From an uncultured Lachnospiraceae bacterium (GTDB lineage Bacteria > Bacillota > Clostridia > Lachnospirales > Lachnospiraceae), in contig CAJUNN010000017.1 of the NCBI GenBank assembly GCA_910587955.1, forward strand, positions 1 to 51,569: a DNA stretch of 51,569 nucleotides. The letters are read 5' to 3'. The position numbers and the translations under genes are program-made. How positions within the stretch are numbered: the first letter of the stretch is position 1; the number at the start of each line of letters is the position of its first letter. This document shows positions 25,650 through 34,194 of the stretch, in pieces. Under the pieces are notes generated by a model. It had not been told where the DNA came from. It saw only the letters and a list, made by a program, of their open reading frames with translations, and searched no databases.

Positions 25650-27056
25650 ATGGGTGGATTTTTTGGTGTCGCTTCCAAGAGCGACTGCTTATTTGACTTA
25701 TTTTTCGGTGTAGACTATCATTCCCATTTGGGAACCCGCAGAGGCGGCATGGCCGTATATGGAGAAAAGGGCTTCGACCGTGCCATCCATAATATTGAGA
25801 ACACCCCCTTCCGCACCAAGTTTGACAAAGATATGCGGGAAATGGAAGGAAATCTGGGGATCGGCTGTATCTCGGATTACGAACCCCAGCCTCTGATAGT
25901 CCGCTCCCATCACGGCACCTTCGCCATCACTACCGTAGGACGCATCAACAATACCAATGATATTACCCAGGCAATCTTCCAGAAGGGAAATGCGCACTTT
26001 CTGGAGATGAGCGGCGGAGATATCAATCCCACAGAACTTGTAGCTGCCATCATCAATCAAAAATTAAATCTCATCGACGGAATCCGCTATGCCCAGGAAT
26101 TGATTGAAGGCTCCATGAGTTTCCTGATTATGACCTCCAGGGGCATCTATGCCGCCCGGGACCGGATGGGACGCACACCCGTAGTCATCGGACAGAAAAA
26201 AGACTCCTGGTGCGTTTCCTTTGAAAACTTTGCCTATCTGAACCTGGGGTATTCCGATTTCAAAGAGCTGGGACCGGGAGAAGTGGTTATCCTCACTCCG
26301 GACGGAGCCCAGACCCTGATTGCCCCCGGAAAGGACATGAAAATCTGCACCTTTCTCTGGGTCTACTACGGTTATCCCGCAAGTTCCTACCAAGGTATCA
26401 GTGTTGAACAGATGCGGTACAACTGCGGCGCCAAGATGGCCCGGCGGGACAACGTAAGGCCCGACACAGTAGCCGGGGTTCCCGACTCGGGAATCGCCCA
26501 CGCCATCGGTTACTCCAATGCTTCCGGCATTCCCTTTACCCGTCCCTTTATTAAGTACACCCCCACCTGGCCCCGCTCCTTTATGCCCACCATTCAGAGC
26601 AAGCGGAACCTCATTGCCAAAATGAAGCTTCTGCCGGTTCATGAACTCATCGAAGGGAAAAGCCTTCTGCTTATTGACGATTCCATTGTCCGCGGCACGC
26701 AGCTGGGAGAAACCACGGAATTTCTCTATCAGAGCGGTGCGAAAGAAGTACACATCCGCCCCGCCTGCCCGCCCATCCTTTACGGCTGCAAATACCTGAA
26801 TTTTTCCCGCTCCTCCTCGGAGATGGATCTCATTGCCCGCAGGGTCATTGAAAAGCTGGAAAACGGCCATGTGACAGACGAGATTCTTCAGGAATACGCA
26901 GACCCGGAATCCGATAAATATGAGCAGATGCTGGAGGAAATCCGCCGCCAGCTGAATTTCACCACCCTGCGCTATAACCGCCTGGATGATATGATCGAAT
27001 CTACAGGTCTTGACCCGGAAAAACTCTGCACTTACTGCTGGAACGGAAAAGAATAA
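25650..27056 (+). CDS. PurF-family protein with inactivated glutaminase domain
   Basis: 468 residues, clearly homologous to amidophosphoribosyltransferase, which makes phosphoribosylamine from PRPP and glutamine. The PRPP loop is intact (LLIDDSIVRGTQ, residues 340-350), as are VAGVPDSGIAHAIGY and the four Cys positions that bind 4Fe-4S in Bacillus PurF (about 233, 380, 460, 463). The N-terminal nucleophile is missing: the protein begins M-G-G-F-F-G instead of M-C-G-I-F-G. The usual RYSTTG region reads CISDYE and the usual HNG oxyanion segment reads TVGRIN. So glutamine hydrolysis should be lost while the PRPP half is kept. It may use ammonia, act on another substrate or regulate the true PurF. 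It stands alone, divergent from fba. Confidence 0.9.
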   Translation: MGGFFGVASKSDCLFDLFFGVDYHSHLGTRRGGMAVYGEKGFDRAIHNIENTPFRTKFDKDMREMEGNLGIGCISDYEPQPLIVRSHHGTFAITTVGRINNTNDITQAIFQKGNAHFLEMSGGDINPTELVAAIINQKLNLIDGIRYAQELIEGSMSFLIMTSRGIYAARDRMGRTPVVIGQKKDSWCVSFENFAYLNLGYSDFKELGPGEVVILTPDGAQTLIAPGKDMKICTFLWVYYGYPASSYQGISVEQMRYNCGAKMARRDNVRPDTVAGVPDSGIAHAIGYSNASGIPFTRPFIKYTPTWPRSFMPTIQSKRNLIAKMKLLPVHELIEGKSLLLIDDSIVRGTQLGETTEFLYQSGAKEVHIRPACPPILYGCKYLNFSRSSSEMDLIARRVIEKLENGHVTDEILQEYADPESDKYEQMLEEIRRQLNFTTLRYNRLDDMIESTGLDPEKLCTYCWNGKE

Positions 27057-27068
27057 GACATAGAGAAA

Positions 27069-27105
27069 GGGCTGCCGTCCTGCGTATACCGCGGGATGGC
27101 AGCCC
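27069..27105 (+). terminator. Strong hairpin after the PurF-like gene
   Basis: 16-base-pair stem (27069-27084 with 27090-27105), one wobble and one mismatch, 5-base loop TATAC. The following TTGGGATTTTAG is a poor T-tail, so termination efficiency is uncertain. Confidence 0.65.
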
Positions 27106-27337
27106 TTGGGATTTTAGCTTTGGTAAGAATCTGCTTTCTTTTGTCTTCTCTCACAACCGGGAACCACCTGTCTGAATCAATGAATCCTTACAGGGACTGC
27201 TGTAAAAGCCAGCTTATGCTCCCCCATCTGCCTCCCCTGAAATTCTCCATACATCTTGCTTATGTATCCAGACAGAAAAACTCGGTTCAGAGAAACAAAT
27301 CGTAGGTATTCAAGGAGGACTCCCCGTCTTCCTTTGC

Positions 27338-28162
27338 TTAGAAAATTCCAAAGAATGCTCCCACTAATCCAAGTATCAGAAGCGCTCCGATACATGCAAC
27401 CGGTGTCCAGCCCTTCTTCTTCAGCAGATACCAGAGGCCCAGAGTCAGAGCCAGCGGAATCATCTTCGGCAGAATGCCGTCCAGAATACTCTGGAGCACA
27501 ATCTCGCTCTCGCCGTTGGGGATCACCGTCTTGATGGTGGTTCCGCCATAGTTGGAGGTCAGAGCGCCCACTACGAATACGCCGAGCATGGATGCCGCGC
27601 GGGTAAACTCTTTAGCATTGGCCGTCAGCGTCTCAATGGCCTTGGCTCCCAGCTTATAGGACCAGCCCATCAGCCAGAAACGGATGCCAAACTGTACCAC
27701 GTTGAAGATCAGCAGGAACAAAATCGGCCCGGCAACGGAACCGCTGATAGCCATATTGGCCGTAATACCGGCTGTGATGGGCACCAGAGTGAACCAGAAA
27801 ATTGCATCGCCGATGCCGCCTAAGGGGCCCATAGCCGCCACACGCACCGCACGGATGGTGTTGATATCCGCCTTCTGCTGCTCCAGGGACAGCACGATAC
27901 CCATTACGAAAGTTACCAGGAAGGGATGAGTATTGAAGAACTCCAGGTTGTGCTGCATGGAAATCTTCAGGTCTTCCTCATTGTCTCCGTGAATCTTCTC
28001 AAGTCCGGGCAGAATGCCGTAGAGCCATCCGCCGGCCTGCATTCTCTCATAGTTGAAGGAGCCCTGCAGGTTCAGGGAGCGCCACACCATCTTGTTCAAC
28101 GTCTTCTTATCAAGCGGCTGAGCCGGCGTCAAATTATTGTACTGTGTTGCATTAGATGCCAT
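27338..28162 (-). CDS. PTS mannose-family IID component (set 1)
   Basis: Membrane subunit of a mannose-family permease, 274 residues. Family segments GSFNYERMQAGGWLYGILPG, FNTHPFLVTFVMGI and GPLGGIGDAIFWFTLVP are present, with the hydrophobic C-terminus containing KKKGWTPVACIGALLILGLV. The start ATG at 28162 overlaps the end of the IIC gene by 11 bases (ATGGCATCTAA), a tight translational coupling also found in set 2. It is the last gene of a IIB-IIC-IID unit. The sugar is probably GalNAc or a related amino sugar, from context. Confidence 0.93.
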   Translation of the reverse strand: MASNATQYNNLTPAQPLDKKTLNKMVWRSLNLQGSFNYERMQAGGWLYGILPGLEKIHGDNEEDLKISMQHNLEFFNTHPFLVTFVMGIVLSLEQQKADINTIRAVRVAAMGPLGGIGDAIFWFTLVPITAGITANMAISGSVAGPILFLLIFNVVQFGIRFWLMGWSYKLGAKAIETLTANAKEFTRAASMLGVFVVGALTSNYGGTTIKTVIPNGESEIVLQSILDGILPKMIPLALTLGLWYLLKKKGWTPVACIGALLILGLVGAFFGIF

Positions 28163-28958
28163 CTTCGTCACCTCCATTTGCACTTCCTGCGTTCTGTTTC
28201 ATCGCAACGCGGGTCTGGAAATCGTTCAGGGCGATTGCAATGCCCACGAATGCTACCAGAAGCAGAGCGGAACCGGACAGCTCCGGAATATATCCAATCA
28301 GGGTTGCCAGTGTAAAGCCTGCAAAATAGATTCCCCACAGCTCATTGGAGAGCATAATGCGGAGAAGAATTGCGAAACCTACGAAGCGCATCATTCCGCC
28401 TGCAGCGCCGAGACCGTCCATAATCCAGCCGTACTTATCAGCAATCCCCTGCAGGGTAGTACCAAGCGCGCTTCCGCCCATCAGGCCGCCGATGCAGACA
28501 AGCGCGAACAGAAGACCCAGAGCGCCCATTGCCAGATAGTTCATGCGGACGATACCCTTGGTATCGCCGGCCTCCGCCATCTTATCCGCCTTGGACATCA
28601 TCGGTGACATTACGGTGAAGACCAGAGTGATCATATACTGTCCGAACAGGGCGAAGGGAATCGCAAGGCCTACGGCCGCCGTGGCCTCCAGTCCGGAGGA
28701 GATGGCGAATACCGTCGCCATAATTCCGCCGATGATCGCGTTGGGCGGCTGTGCGCCTCCAACGGGCATGTTGCCGATAGTCATCAGCTGATACGTACCG
28801 CCTACAATGAGTCCCATACGCAGATCGCCCAGGATTGCTCCCACGACTGCTCCGGTCACGATAGGCTGCCACAGAGATTCCAAAAGGTTAAACTGGTCAA
28901 TTCCTACGATGAATGCCCAGACTCCAACCAGTAAAATCTGAATTGCATTAAATTCCAT
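28152..28958 (-). CDS. PTS mannose-family IIC component (set 1)
   Basis: 268 residues, multi-pass permease subunit. Typical are LGDLRMGLIVGGTYQL, MPVGGAQPPNAIIGGIMATV and the membrane-rich middle. It lacks an attached IIB domain, as in GalNAc- and mannose-type operons. 36 bases separate it from the upstream IIB gene; the downstream IID start lies inside its last codons. Together with IID it forms the translocation channel. Confidence 0.94.
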   Translation of the reverse strand: MEFNAIQILLVGVWAFIVGIDQFNLLESLWQPIVTGAVVGAILGDLRMGLIVGGTYQLMTIGNMPVGGAQPPNAIIGGIMATVFAISSGLEATAAVGLAIPFALFGQYMITLVFTVMSPMMSKADKMAEAGDTKGIVRMNYLAMGALGLLFALVCIGGLMGGSALGTTLQGIADKYGWIMDGLGAAGGMMRFVGFAILLRIMLSNELWGIYFAGFTLATLIGYIPELSGSALLLVAFVGIAIALNDFQTRVAMKQNAGSANGGDEDGI

Positions 28959-28994
28959 GATTTATACAATCTCCTTTCCAAAAGTAGTAACTGC

Positions 28995-29471
28995 TTATTT
29001 AAAAAGCTTTTCAATATTTTCTGCGGCCTCGCTGGGAACACGCCGGATCTCCAGCTCCACTCCCAAATCCCGCAGTTTTGCAAAGGCAGCTACGTCCGCA
29101 TCGTCTACGGCTACAGAGCCTGCAACCTGACGCTTTCCGTCTGCCATGTGCATATTGCCGATATTTACTTTCTTAATCGGCACGCCGCCCTCTACCAGGG
29201 CCAGCACATCCTGAGGCGTCTCGCACACAATGAAAATCATCTGCTTATCAGAAGCCTTGTGGATGGTAGAGATGGTCTTCTCCAGTGTCCAGTAACGCAT
29301 AGACGCATAGCTGGGGGCGGCCATATCCATGAGTCCCTGGCGCAGCTTATTGCCGGCCACTTCGTCATTTGCCACCAGAATCAGATTTGCACCGATGCTT
29401 CCGCACCACTGGGTTGCCACCTGTCCGTGAACCAACCGATTGTCAATTCTTGTTAAAACGATATTGGGCAT
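28995..29471 (-). CDS. PTS mannose/GalNAc-family IIB component (set 1)
   Basis: 158 residues. IIB takes phosphate from IIA on the His of DNRLVHGQV (about residue 15) and passes it to the incoming sugar. Start MPNIVLTRIDNRLVHG is almost the same as that of set 2, so the two sets are paralogues. The rest (GNMHMADGKRQVAGSVAVDD) fits AgaB-type proteins. No IIA gene accompanies this set. AGGGAG lies before the ATG. Confidence 0.94.
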   Translation of the reverse strand: MPNIVLTRIDNRLVHGQVATQWCGSIGANLILVANDEVAGNKLRQGLMDMAAPSYASMRYWTLEKTISTIHKASDKQMIFIVCETPQDVLALVEGGVPIKKVNIGNMHMADGKRQVAGSVAVDDADVAAFAKLRDLGVELEIRRVPSEAAENIEKLFK

Positions 29472-29554
29472 TCTAACTCCCTCCTTGATTATGATTCTTC
29501 CCTGAAAATCCCATTCAGAGTAAAATTATTATAATACTTTTCACAAAAAGCGTA

Positions 29555-29574
29555 TTTGTATTTTCTAATACAAA
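29555..29574. promoter_or_regulatory. Candidate operator dyad upstream of PTS set 1
   Basis: Perfect 8-base arms TTTGTATT and AATACAAA around a 4-base centre, about 85 bases before the IIB start. A -10-like TATAAT (minus strand, 29533-29528) lies downstream of it, but no good -35 is evident. Confidence 0.45.
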
Positions 29575-29707
29575 ATTTATTAATTTTAGTTTTTTTTTAT
29601 ATTTATCATTGATTTTTTAACTTTTTTTAGATATTTTGTACAATTAGGCGTGAGGTTTTTCGGAAATTCTAAATATAATATATAATCCGCTGCACCCCGT
29701 CCAGCCC

Positions 29708-29760
29708 AAAAAGAGGGTGTACAGACTGCCGGAACAGGCAGGCCGTACACCCTCTTTTTT
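29708..29760. terminator. Bidirectional terminator between the HAD gene and PTS set 1
   Basis: Outer arms AAAAAGAGGGTGTAC and GTACACCCTCTTTTTT enclose an inner CTGCC/GGCAG stem; T-runs on both strands. It ends the set 2-HAD transcript. Confidence 0.92.
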
Positions 29761-29767
29761 CTATATC

Positions 29768-30646
29768 TCACTGCAAATTCTTTAAAATATACGCGGCAGC
29801 TTCCGCAATTCCATCCTCCCGGGCCGGCCTTGTCACCAGGGACGCCGCCCGCTTCACTTCCTCGCGGCCGTTGCCCATGGCAATGCCAAATCCGGATTTT
29901 TCAATCATCTCCAGATCATTCAGGCTGTCTCCCGCAGCGGCCGTTTGTTCCAGGGGAATCTGAAGATGGCTGCACAGCAGCTCCAGCATATGTCCCTTGG
30001 TACCGTCCTGACGCATAATTTCGGCGTTGTGGGTTCCTGAGATGCAGGCCGTAAGCCCCTCATAAGACCTTACCTGATTCTGTACCTTCCGGATCTTCCT
30101 GTCGTCGCAGGAAATAACGGAAATGCTGTATACGGGAGCTCCCTGCTTCCAATGTTCCTGCATATCTTTTACAAGCATCACCCCGTTCTGCTCCCGGGTC
30201 TCCTGCTTGATAAACGCCGCCCGTTCCTCCGAAACAGCCTTTCCCTCTTTCTTAAGATCTTCTATCTCTTTCTCAAAAACCTCCTGCCAGTCCTCACGGG
30301 CCACATAATGTCTGCTTTCTCCCAGACCGAAGCAGATATTCTCCTCTTCCAGAAAACGGATAAGGCTTTTGACGGCCGTGCTTTCAATTTCCCTGCCCTC
30401 TATAAGCTTTCCCTCCGGGTCAAACATACAGGTCCCATTGTTGGAAATAATATAAGGCTCTAGGGAATGCCGGCTGCAGATAACGGAAGCATCATAATGG
30501 ATTCTTCCCGTGGCCACCGCAAACCGGATTCCGGCCGCCTCCAGCTTCCGGATCGCCTCCAGATTTCCGGAGCTGATGGTAAAGTCCGCCTGCAGAAGCG
30601 TTCCGTCCATATCACTGACAAACAGCTGAATCGGCTTTCGCTTCAT
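29768..30646 (-). CDS. Cof-type HAD-superfamily phosphatase
   Basis: 292 residues, Cof/HAD-IIB family of small-molecule phosphatases, commonly acting on sugar phosphates. Motif I is FVSDMDGTLLQ, motif IV GDSLNDLEM, with a lysine in DGTKGHMLELL. The ATG at 30646 lies one base past the TAA of the IID gene, so it is part of the PTS operon; it may relieve sugar-phosphate stress or have a catabolic role. Specificity cannot be read from sequence. Confidence 0.9.
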   Translation of the reverse strand: MKRKPIQLFVSDMDGTLLQADFTISSGNLEAIRKLEAAGIRFAVATGRIHYDASVICSRHSLEPYIISNNGTCMFDPEGKLIEGREIESTAVKSLIRFLEEENICFGLGESRHYVAREDWQEVFEKEIEDLKKEGKAVSEERAAFIKQETREQNGVMLVKDMQEHWKQGAPVYSISVISCDDRKIRKVQNQVRSYEGLTACISGTHNAEIMRQDGTKGHMLELLCSHLQIPLEQTAAAGDSLNDLEMIEKSGFGIAMGNGREEVKRAASLVTRPAREDGIAEAAAYILKNLQ

Positions 30647-30647
30647 A

Positions 30648-31451
30648 TTACAGGATTCCGAAGAAGGACAGGACAATGGAAAGCACAAAGGTTGCCAGAA
30701 TCAGAACAACCGGACTGACTTTCTTTTTCTTCAGGAAATAGTACATCAGAAATACATAACCGATGGACAAAATGTTCGGGAAGATCATGTCAAAGAAGTC
30801 TGCCTGCAGCGCTACTGTTTTGGCTTCGTTTACTACGATCTCAGTCTGTACATTGATGCTTACATAGGAAGCGATGAGTCCGCCGATTACCGTACAGCCC
30901 AATACGGTGGCTGCTTTCGCCAGAACCTCGGAAAGGTCTGTAATCTTGGCAACCGCTTTTACTCCCAGGTTATAGCCCAGATGCGTCCAGAACCATCTCA
31001 TAATGAAGATAGCCAGATATACCAGGAAGAAAATAATGGGGCCCAGGGCACTGCCTTCCATAGCCATAGAGGAACAGATACCTGCCACGATGGGAAGAAG
31101 GGTGAACCAGAATATAGCGTCGCCAATGCCGGCCAGAGGAGCGAACAGCGCCACTTTCAGGCCCTTAATAATACCCCGGTCTTCATGGGATTCTTCCATA
31201 GAAATCAGAAGTCCCATTAGGAAACCCACCAGATTGGGATGGGTATTGATAAACTCCAGATTATCCGTCATGGCTGCGGAAAGGCCTTCCTTATCATCCT
31301 TGTAAATCTTTTTCAGAGCCGGAAGCTGAGCTGCCAGAAATCCGCAGGACTGCATTCTCTCATAGTTAAAACCTGCCTGCAGGAATACGGAATTGAACGC
31401 CAGCTTATTGATATCTTTCTTTGTCAAAATTTTATTCTCATTAGATGCCAT
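30648..31451 (-). CDS. PTS mannose-family IID component (set 2)
   Basis: 267 residues. Segments AGFNYERMQSCGFLAAQLPA, INTHPNLVGFLMGLLISMEE and APLAGIGDAIFWFTLLPIVA are typical. The start (MASNENK) at 31451 overlaps the IIC end by 11 bases in exactly the sequence found in set 1 (ATGGCATCTAA). It is followed by the HAD gene one base after its stop. Confidence 0.93.
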   Translation of the reverse strand: MASNENKILTKKDINKLAFNSVFLQAGFNYERMQSCGFLAAQLPALKKIYKDDKEGLSAAMTDNLEFINTHPNLVGFLMGLLISMEESHEDRGIIKGLKVALFAPLAGIGDAIFWFTLLPIVAGICSSMAMEGSALGPIIFFLVYLAIFIMRWFWTHLGYNLGVKAVAKITDLSEVLAKAATVLGCTVIGGLIASYVSINVQTEIVVNEAKTVALQADFFDMIFPNILSIGYVFLMYYFLKKKKVSPVVLILATFVLSIVLSFFGIL

Positions 31452-32232
31452 CTTCTTCATCCTCCCCTGCCGTAGCCTGAACCGGTGTATGATCCTTGAT
31501 ACTCTTCTCAATGTTGTAAATCAGCAGTGCCAGAGCCACGCCTACAACCGCGATAGGCAGAAGGTTGGAGAAGCTCAGGAAGCAAGCGATTACAAAGCCA
31601 ATCAACAGATACGGAACAAATTCTGCCTTCAGCATAACCTTCAGAAGCATTGCAAATCCAACTGCCGGAAGGATTCCTCCTGCCACCTCAAATCCGTGGG
31701 TCAGCCATGCGGGCAACATCTCCACAAATGCTTTCATGGCATCCTGTGCCACGAATGCGCAGAGGAAAACAATAAGGCCGTACAGAAGTGCAATAATACT
31801 GGTACAAATCATATTAATCTTTACGATCCTGGCAGTGTCAGCCTCAGCCGCTGCCTGATCCGCACCCTTCATAAAGAAAGAAAAGGTGGAGTAGCAGAAC
31901 AGGATAACATACTGCATCAGGAAGCTGAAGGGCAGTGCCAAGGCCATGGCTCCTCCTGCCTCCGTACCGGTGGTGTATGCGATAACAGTGGTCATAACAC
32001 CGGCCAGAACCGGGTTGGGCGGCTGTGTTCCGCCTGCCGGAGTCAGGCCTGCAAATGCCAGCTCCGTGATGCCTCCGGTCAAAAGTCCCAGCTGCAGGTC
32101 TCCCAGAATCAAACCCGTCAGAGTACTGACAATGATGGGACGGAAAATGAAAAAGCCCTCCAGCCAGAAATCAACACCTACAATGATTGCCATGATTGCC
32201 AGGCCGATGCCCTGCATCAATGTAATTTCCAT
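31441..32232 (-). CDS. PTS GalNAc-type IIC component (set 2)
   Basis: 263 residues, multi-pass. Typical are GLILGDLQLGLLTGGITELA and GLTPAGGTQPPNPVLAGVM. Resembles AgaC/AgaW permeases for N-acetylgalactosamine. It ends DEEDGI. Interestingly IIC and IIA of this locus share the ending EEDGI. It lies 27 bases after IIB. Confidence 0.93.
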   Translation of the reverse strand: MEITLMQGIGLAIMAIIVGVDFWLEGFFIFRPIIVSTLTGLILGDLQLGLLTGGITELAFAGLTPAGGTQPPNPVLAGVMTTVIAYTTGTEAGGAMALALPFSFLMQYVILFCYSTFSFFMKGADQAAAEADTARIVKINMICTSIIALLYGLIVFLCAFVAQDAMKAFVEMLPAWLTHGFEVAGGILPAVGFAMLLKVMLKAEFVPYLLIGFVIACFLSFSNLLPIAVVGVALALLIYNIEKSIKDHTPVQATAGEDEEDGI

Positions 32233-32259
32233 AAAATAAGTCCCCTCTTTCTCCTTCAG

Positions 32260-32733
32260 TTAAATTTCTTTGATACGTTCCTTAACGTCTCCGGGCACAT
32301 CCTGGATATACAAATCCACGCCTGCATCCTGGATCGCTTTTAAATCCGCCAAATCCGCATCATCCACGTACACCTTCTTACTGATCTGGCGCTTTCCCTG
32401 GGAAAAGTGCATGTTTCCTACATTGACTTCCTTGATGGGCACGCCGCCTTCAATCATCTGGCGCACTTCCTTAGGAGTCTTACAGACAATAAAAATTTTC
32501 TGCCTATCCGCTGCCTTATGAATCACGTCAATGGTCTTCTGAACCGTAAAAAACCGGACACCGGCTCCCGAAGACTTGGCAGTCGTGGTCATAAGCTGCT
32601 GCATCAGTTCATTTTCCGCCGCTTCATCATCTGCTACAAGAATCAGATTCGCGCCTAAAGTCATGGTCCAGGTCACACCCACCTGTCCGTGAATCAGGCG
32701 GTTATCGATTCTAGTTAAAAGAATATTAGGCAT
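32260..32733 (-). CDS. PTS GalNAc-type IIB component (set 2)
   Basis: 157 residues. The phosphorylated His is in DNRLIHGQVG (about residue 15), and GNMHFSQGKRQISKKVYVDD matches AgaB-type IIB. First gene of the IIB-IIC-IID-HAD unit. AGGAGGAAG lies before the ATG. A TATAAT-like -10 on the minus strand (32770-32765) is present but its -35 is weak. Confidence 0.94.
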   Translation of the reverse strand: MPNILLTRIDNRLIHGQVGVTWTMTLGANLILVADDEAAENELMQQLMTTTAKSSGAGVRFFTVQKTIDVIHKAADRQKIFIVCKTPKEVRQMIEGGVPIKEVNVGNMHFSQGKRQISKKVYVDDADLADLKAIQDAGVDLYIQDVPGDVKERIKEI

Positions 32734-32875
32734 TTCTCTTCCTCCTTTGAAACTTTGTACTTTAATTATATTGCTTAAAATTTTATAATTCTATAAAATT
32801 TTTAATAGATTCCTTATATTTTTTAGTTTTTCTTCATTCTTTTTTCTCTTTTTTCATAATTATTTAAACCTTTTC

Positions 32876-32904
32876 TAGACAATTTATACAAAAAATTGTA
32901 TAAT
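32876..32904 (+). promoter_or_regulatory. AraC gene promoter
   Basis: TAGACA (32876-32881), 17 bases, perfect TATAAT (32899-32904). Confidence 0.6.
32884..32903. promoter_or_regulatory. Operator-like dyad inside the AraC gene promoter
   Basis: Perfect 8-base arms TTATACAA and TTGTATAA around AAAA, filling the spacer and overlapping the -10. Suits an autorepression site or a site shared with divergent PTS set 2. Confidence 0.5.
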
Positions 32905-32927
32905 GATCTTGTTTTTGGAGGTATAAC

Positions 32928-34124
32928 ATGCAGTTAAAAACATCCAGTGCACTATTTGAAAAATACGGCTCTGTCTACGACGCTCCCCTGGAGCTGAACG
33001 AGCCCGAAATGCTTAGCCGGACCTGGCATGTGATTGCCAAGCGCAGTGTCAGCCAGCTCTACCATTTCAACTGTGAGGTTTACCTGGAGATGGAGGACGG
33101 CATGGCCGCCCTGCTCGTGGGGGAAACCCCGGAGACGGACAAACTGGAAGTGTTTGCCGTACACCGCCTGGTAAAAATCAAACCGAATATTTATTTCTCG
33201 CCGATAGCCGTCACATCCAACATCCTCTGTAAATTAATTACGGTACCGTCCTACTCCTTGTCTATGGAGACTATCAGCCCGCCTTATTTATTTGATCGAA
33301 TTCTTCCGCGCATCCGAATCAACGAGATTCTGGGATACTACTATTCCATCCGCAATTCCGGCTACGCATTTTCCGGGGAAAAACATTCTTACTTTGAACT
33401 GACTTACGTAGACCGGGGCTGCATGTCCACGGAAATCGACGGACAAAACTACGATTTAAAGGAGCGGGAACTGATTATCTACGGACCGGGACAATTCCAC
33501 ACCCAGAGCATTCCCGACGGCTGCTCCTGCTCCTACGTAACGATTCTCTTTGACATGGAAGCCGTGGTCTTCGATGTGGAAAGCAGCCACTATGAACTGA
33601 TCCTGAACAAGTCCTTCGGATATGACAAGAAAATTTACACCTTAATCAAAACCTTTGTGATGGAAAGCACATCACAGCTTCCCTATATGAACAGCCTGAT
33701 GCTCTGCCTGCTCCAGGAGACGATCATCCGCCTTCTGCAGTCCCAGTTTACGGGTGAGAAAAGCGAGCGTCCTGTGACGGATGCAAGACAGCACTACCAG
33801 GATGAACTTTTAGAAAAAATTCTCAGCTACATAGACGAGACCATTTATGAACCCGTAACCATCGCTGAAATCTGCCAGAAGTTCTCCCTGTCCAGATCCT
33901 CCCTGCAGATCCTCTTTAAGGAAAACCTGGATCAGCCGCCCAAGAAATATATCAATGAGCTCAAACTAGAAAAGAGCCGGCAGATGATCTGCGAAAACAG
34001 ATACACCATCAGTGAGATTGCTTTGATGCTGGGCTTTAACTCCATCCACTATTTTTCCCGGGCTTTCACCCAGAAATACGGGATGGCCCCCAGCGAATAT
34101 TCCAAAACCCTTTTCAAATCCTGA
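32928..34124 (+). CDS. AraC-family regulator with an extra N-terminal domain
   Basis: 398 residues, about 100 longer than a two-domain AraC protein. The C-terminal DNA-binding domain (about residues 295-395) has two HTH motifs (segments TIAEICQKFSLSRSSLQILF and ISEIALMLGFNSIHYFSRAF). A cupin-like ligand domain precedes it (SYFELTYVDRGCMSTEIDGQ, about 160-240). The first 120 residues form a separate domain (MLSRTWHVIAKRSVSQLYHF, FNCEVYLEMEDG) that I do not recognise; it may also be a cupin. It sits divergently between set 2 and the convergent YajC-IIA-agaS unit and is the only intact regulator in the amino-sugar island, so it probably controls that island. GGAGG precedes the ATG. Confidence 0.9.
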   Translation: MQLKTSSALFEKYGSVYDAPLELNEPEMLSRTWHVIAKRSVSQLYHFNCEVYLEMEDGMAALLVGETPETDKLEVFAVHRLVKIKPNIYFSPIAVTSNILCKLITVPSYSLSMETISPPYLFDRILPRIRINEILGYYYSIRNSGYAFSGEKHSYFELTYVDRGCMSTEIDGQNYDLKERELIIYGPGQFHTQSIPDGCSCSYVTILFDMEAVVFDVESSHYELILNKSFGYDKKIYTLIKTFVMESTSQLPYMNSLMLCLLQETIIRLLQSQFTGEKSERPVTDARQHYQDELLEKILSYIDETIYEPVTIAEICQKFSLSRSSLQILFKENLDQPPKKYINELKLEKSRQMICENRYTISEIALMLGFNSIHYFSRAFTQKYGMAPSEYSKTLFKS

Positions 34125-34131
34125 CGAAATA

Positions 34132-34185
34132 AAACAGGTGCAGAAGAAGCATATCCGCCTCTTCTGCACCTGTTTCTGTTTTTTC
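34132..34185. terminator. Bidirectional terminator between araC-type gene and yajC
   Basis: Perfect 16-base-pair stem (34132-34147 with 34160-34175), 12-base loop, flanked by A/T runs. Confidence 0.92.
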
Positions 34186-34194
34186 ATTCTCTGT

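Noticed and set aside
27096..27395. Small open frames on both strands between the PurF-like and IID genes
   Set aside because: No plausible ribosome-binding sites and no family similarity; the stretch looks like ordinary intergenic DNA after a hairpin.
29472..29600. Sigma-54 (-24/-12) promoter for the mannose-family PTS set 1
   Set aside because: Many mannose PTS operons use one, but no GG-N10-GC pattern was found there and no LevR-type activator is linked.
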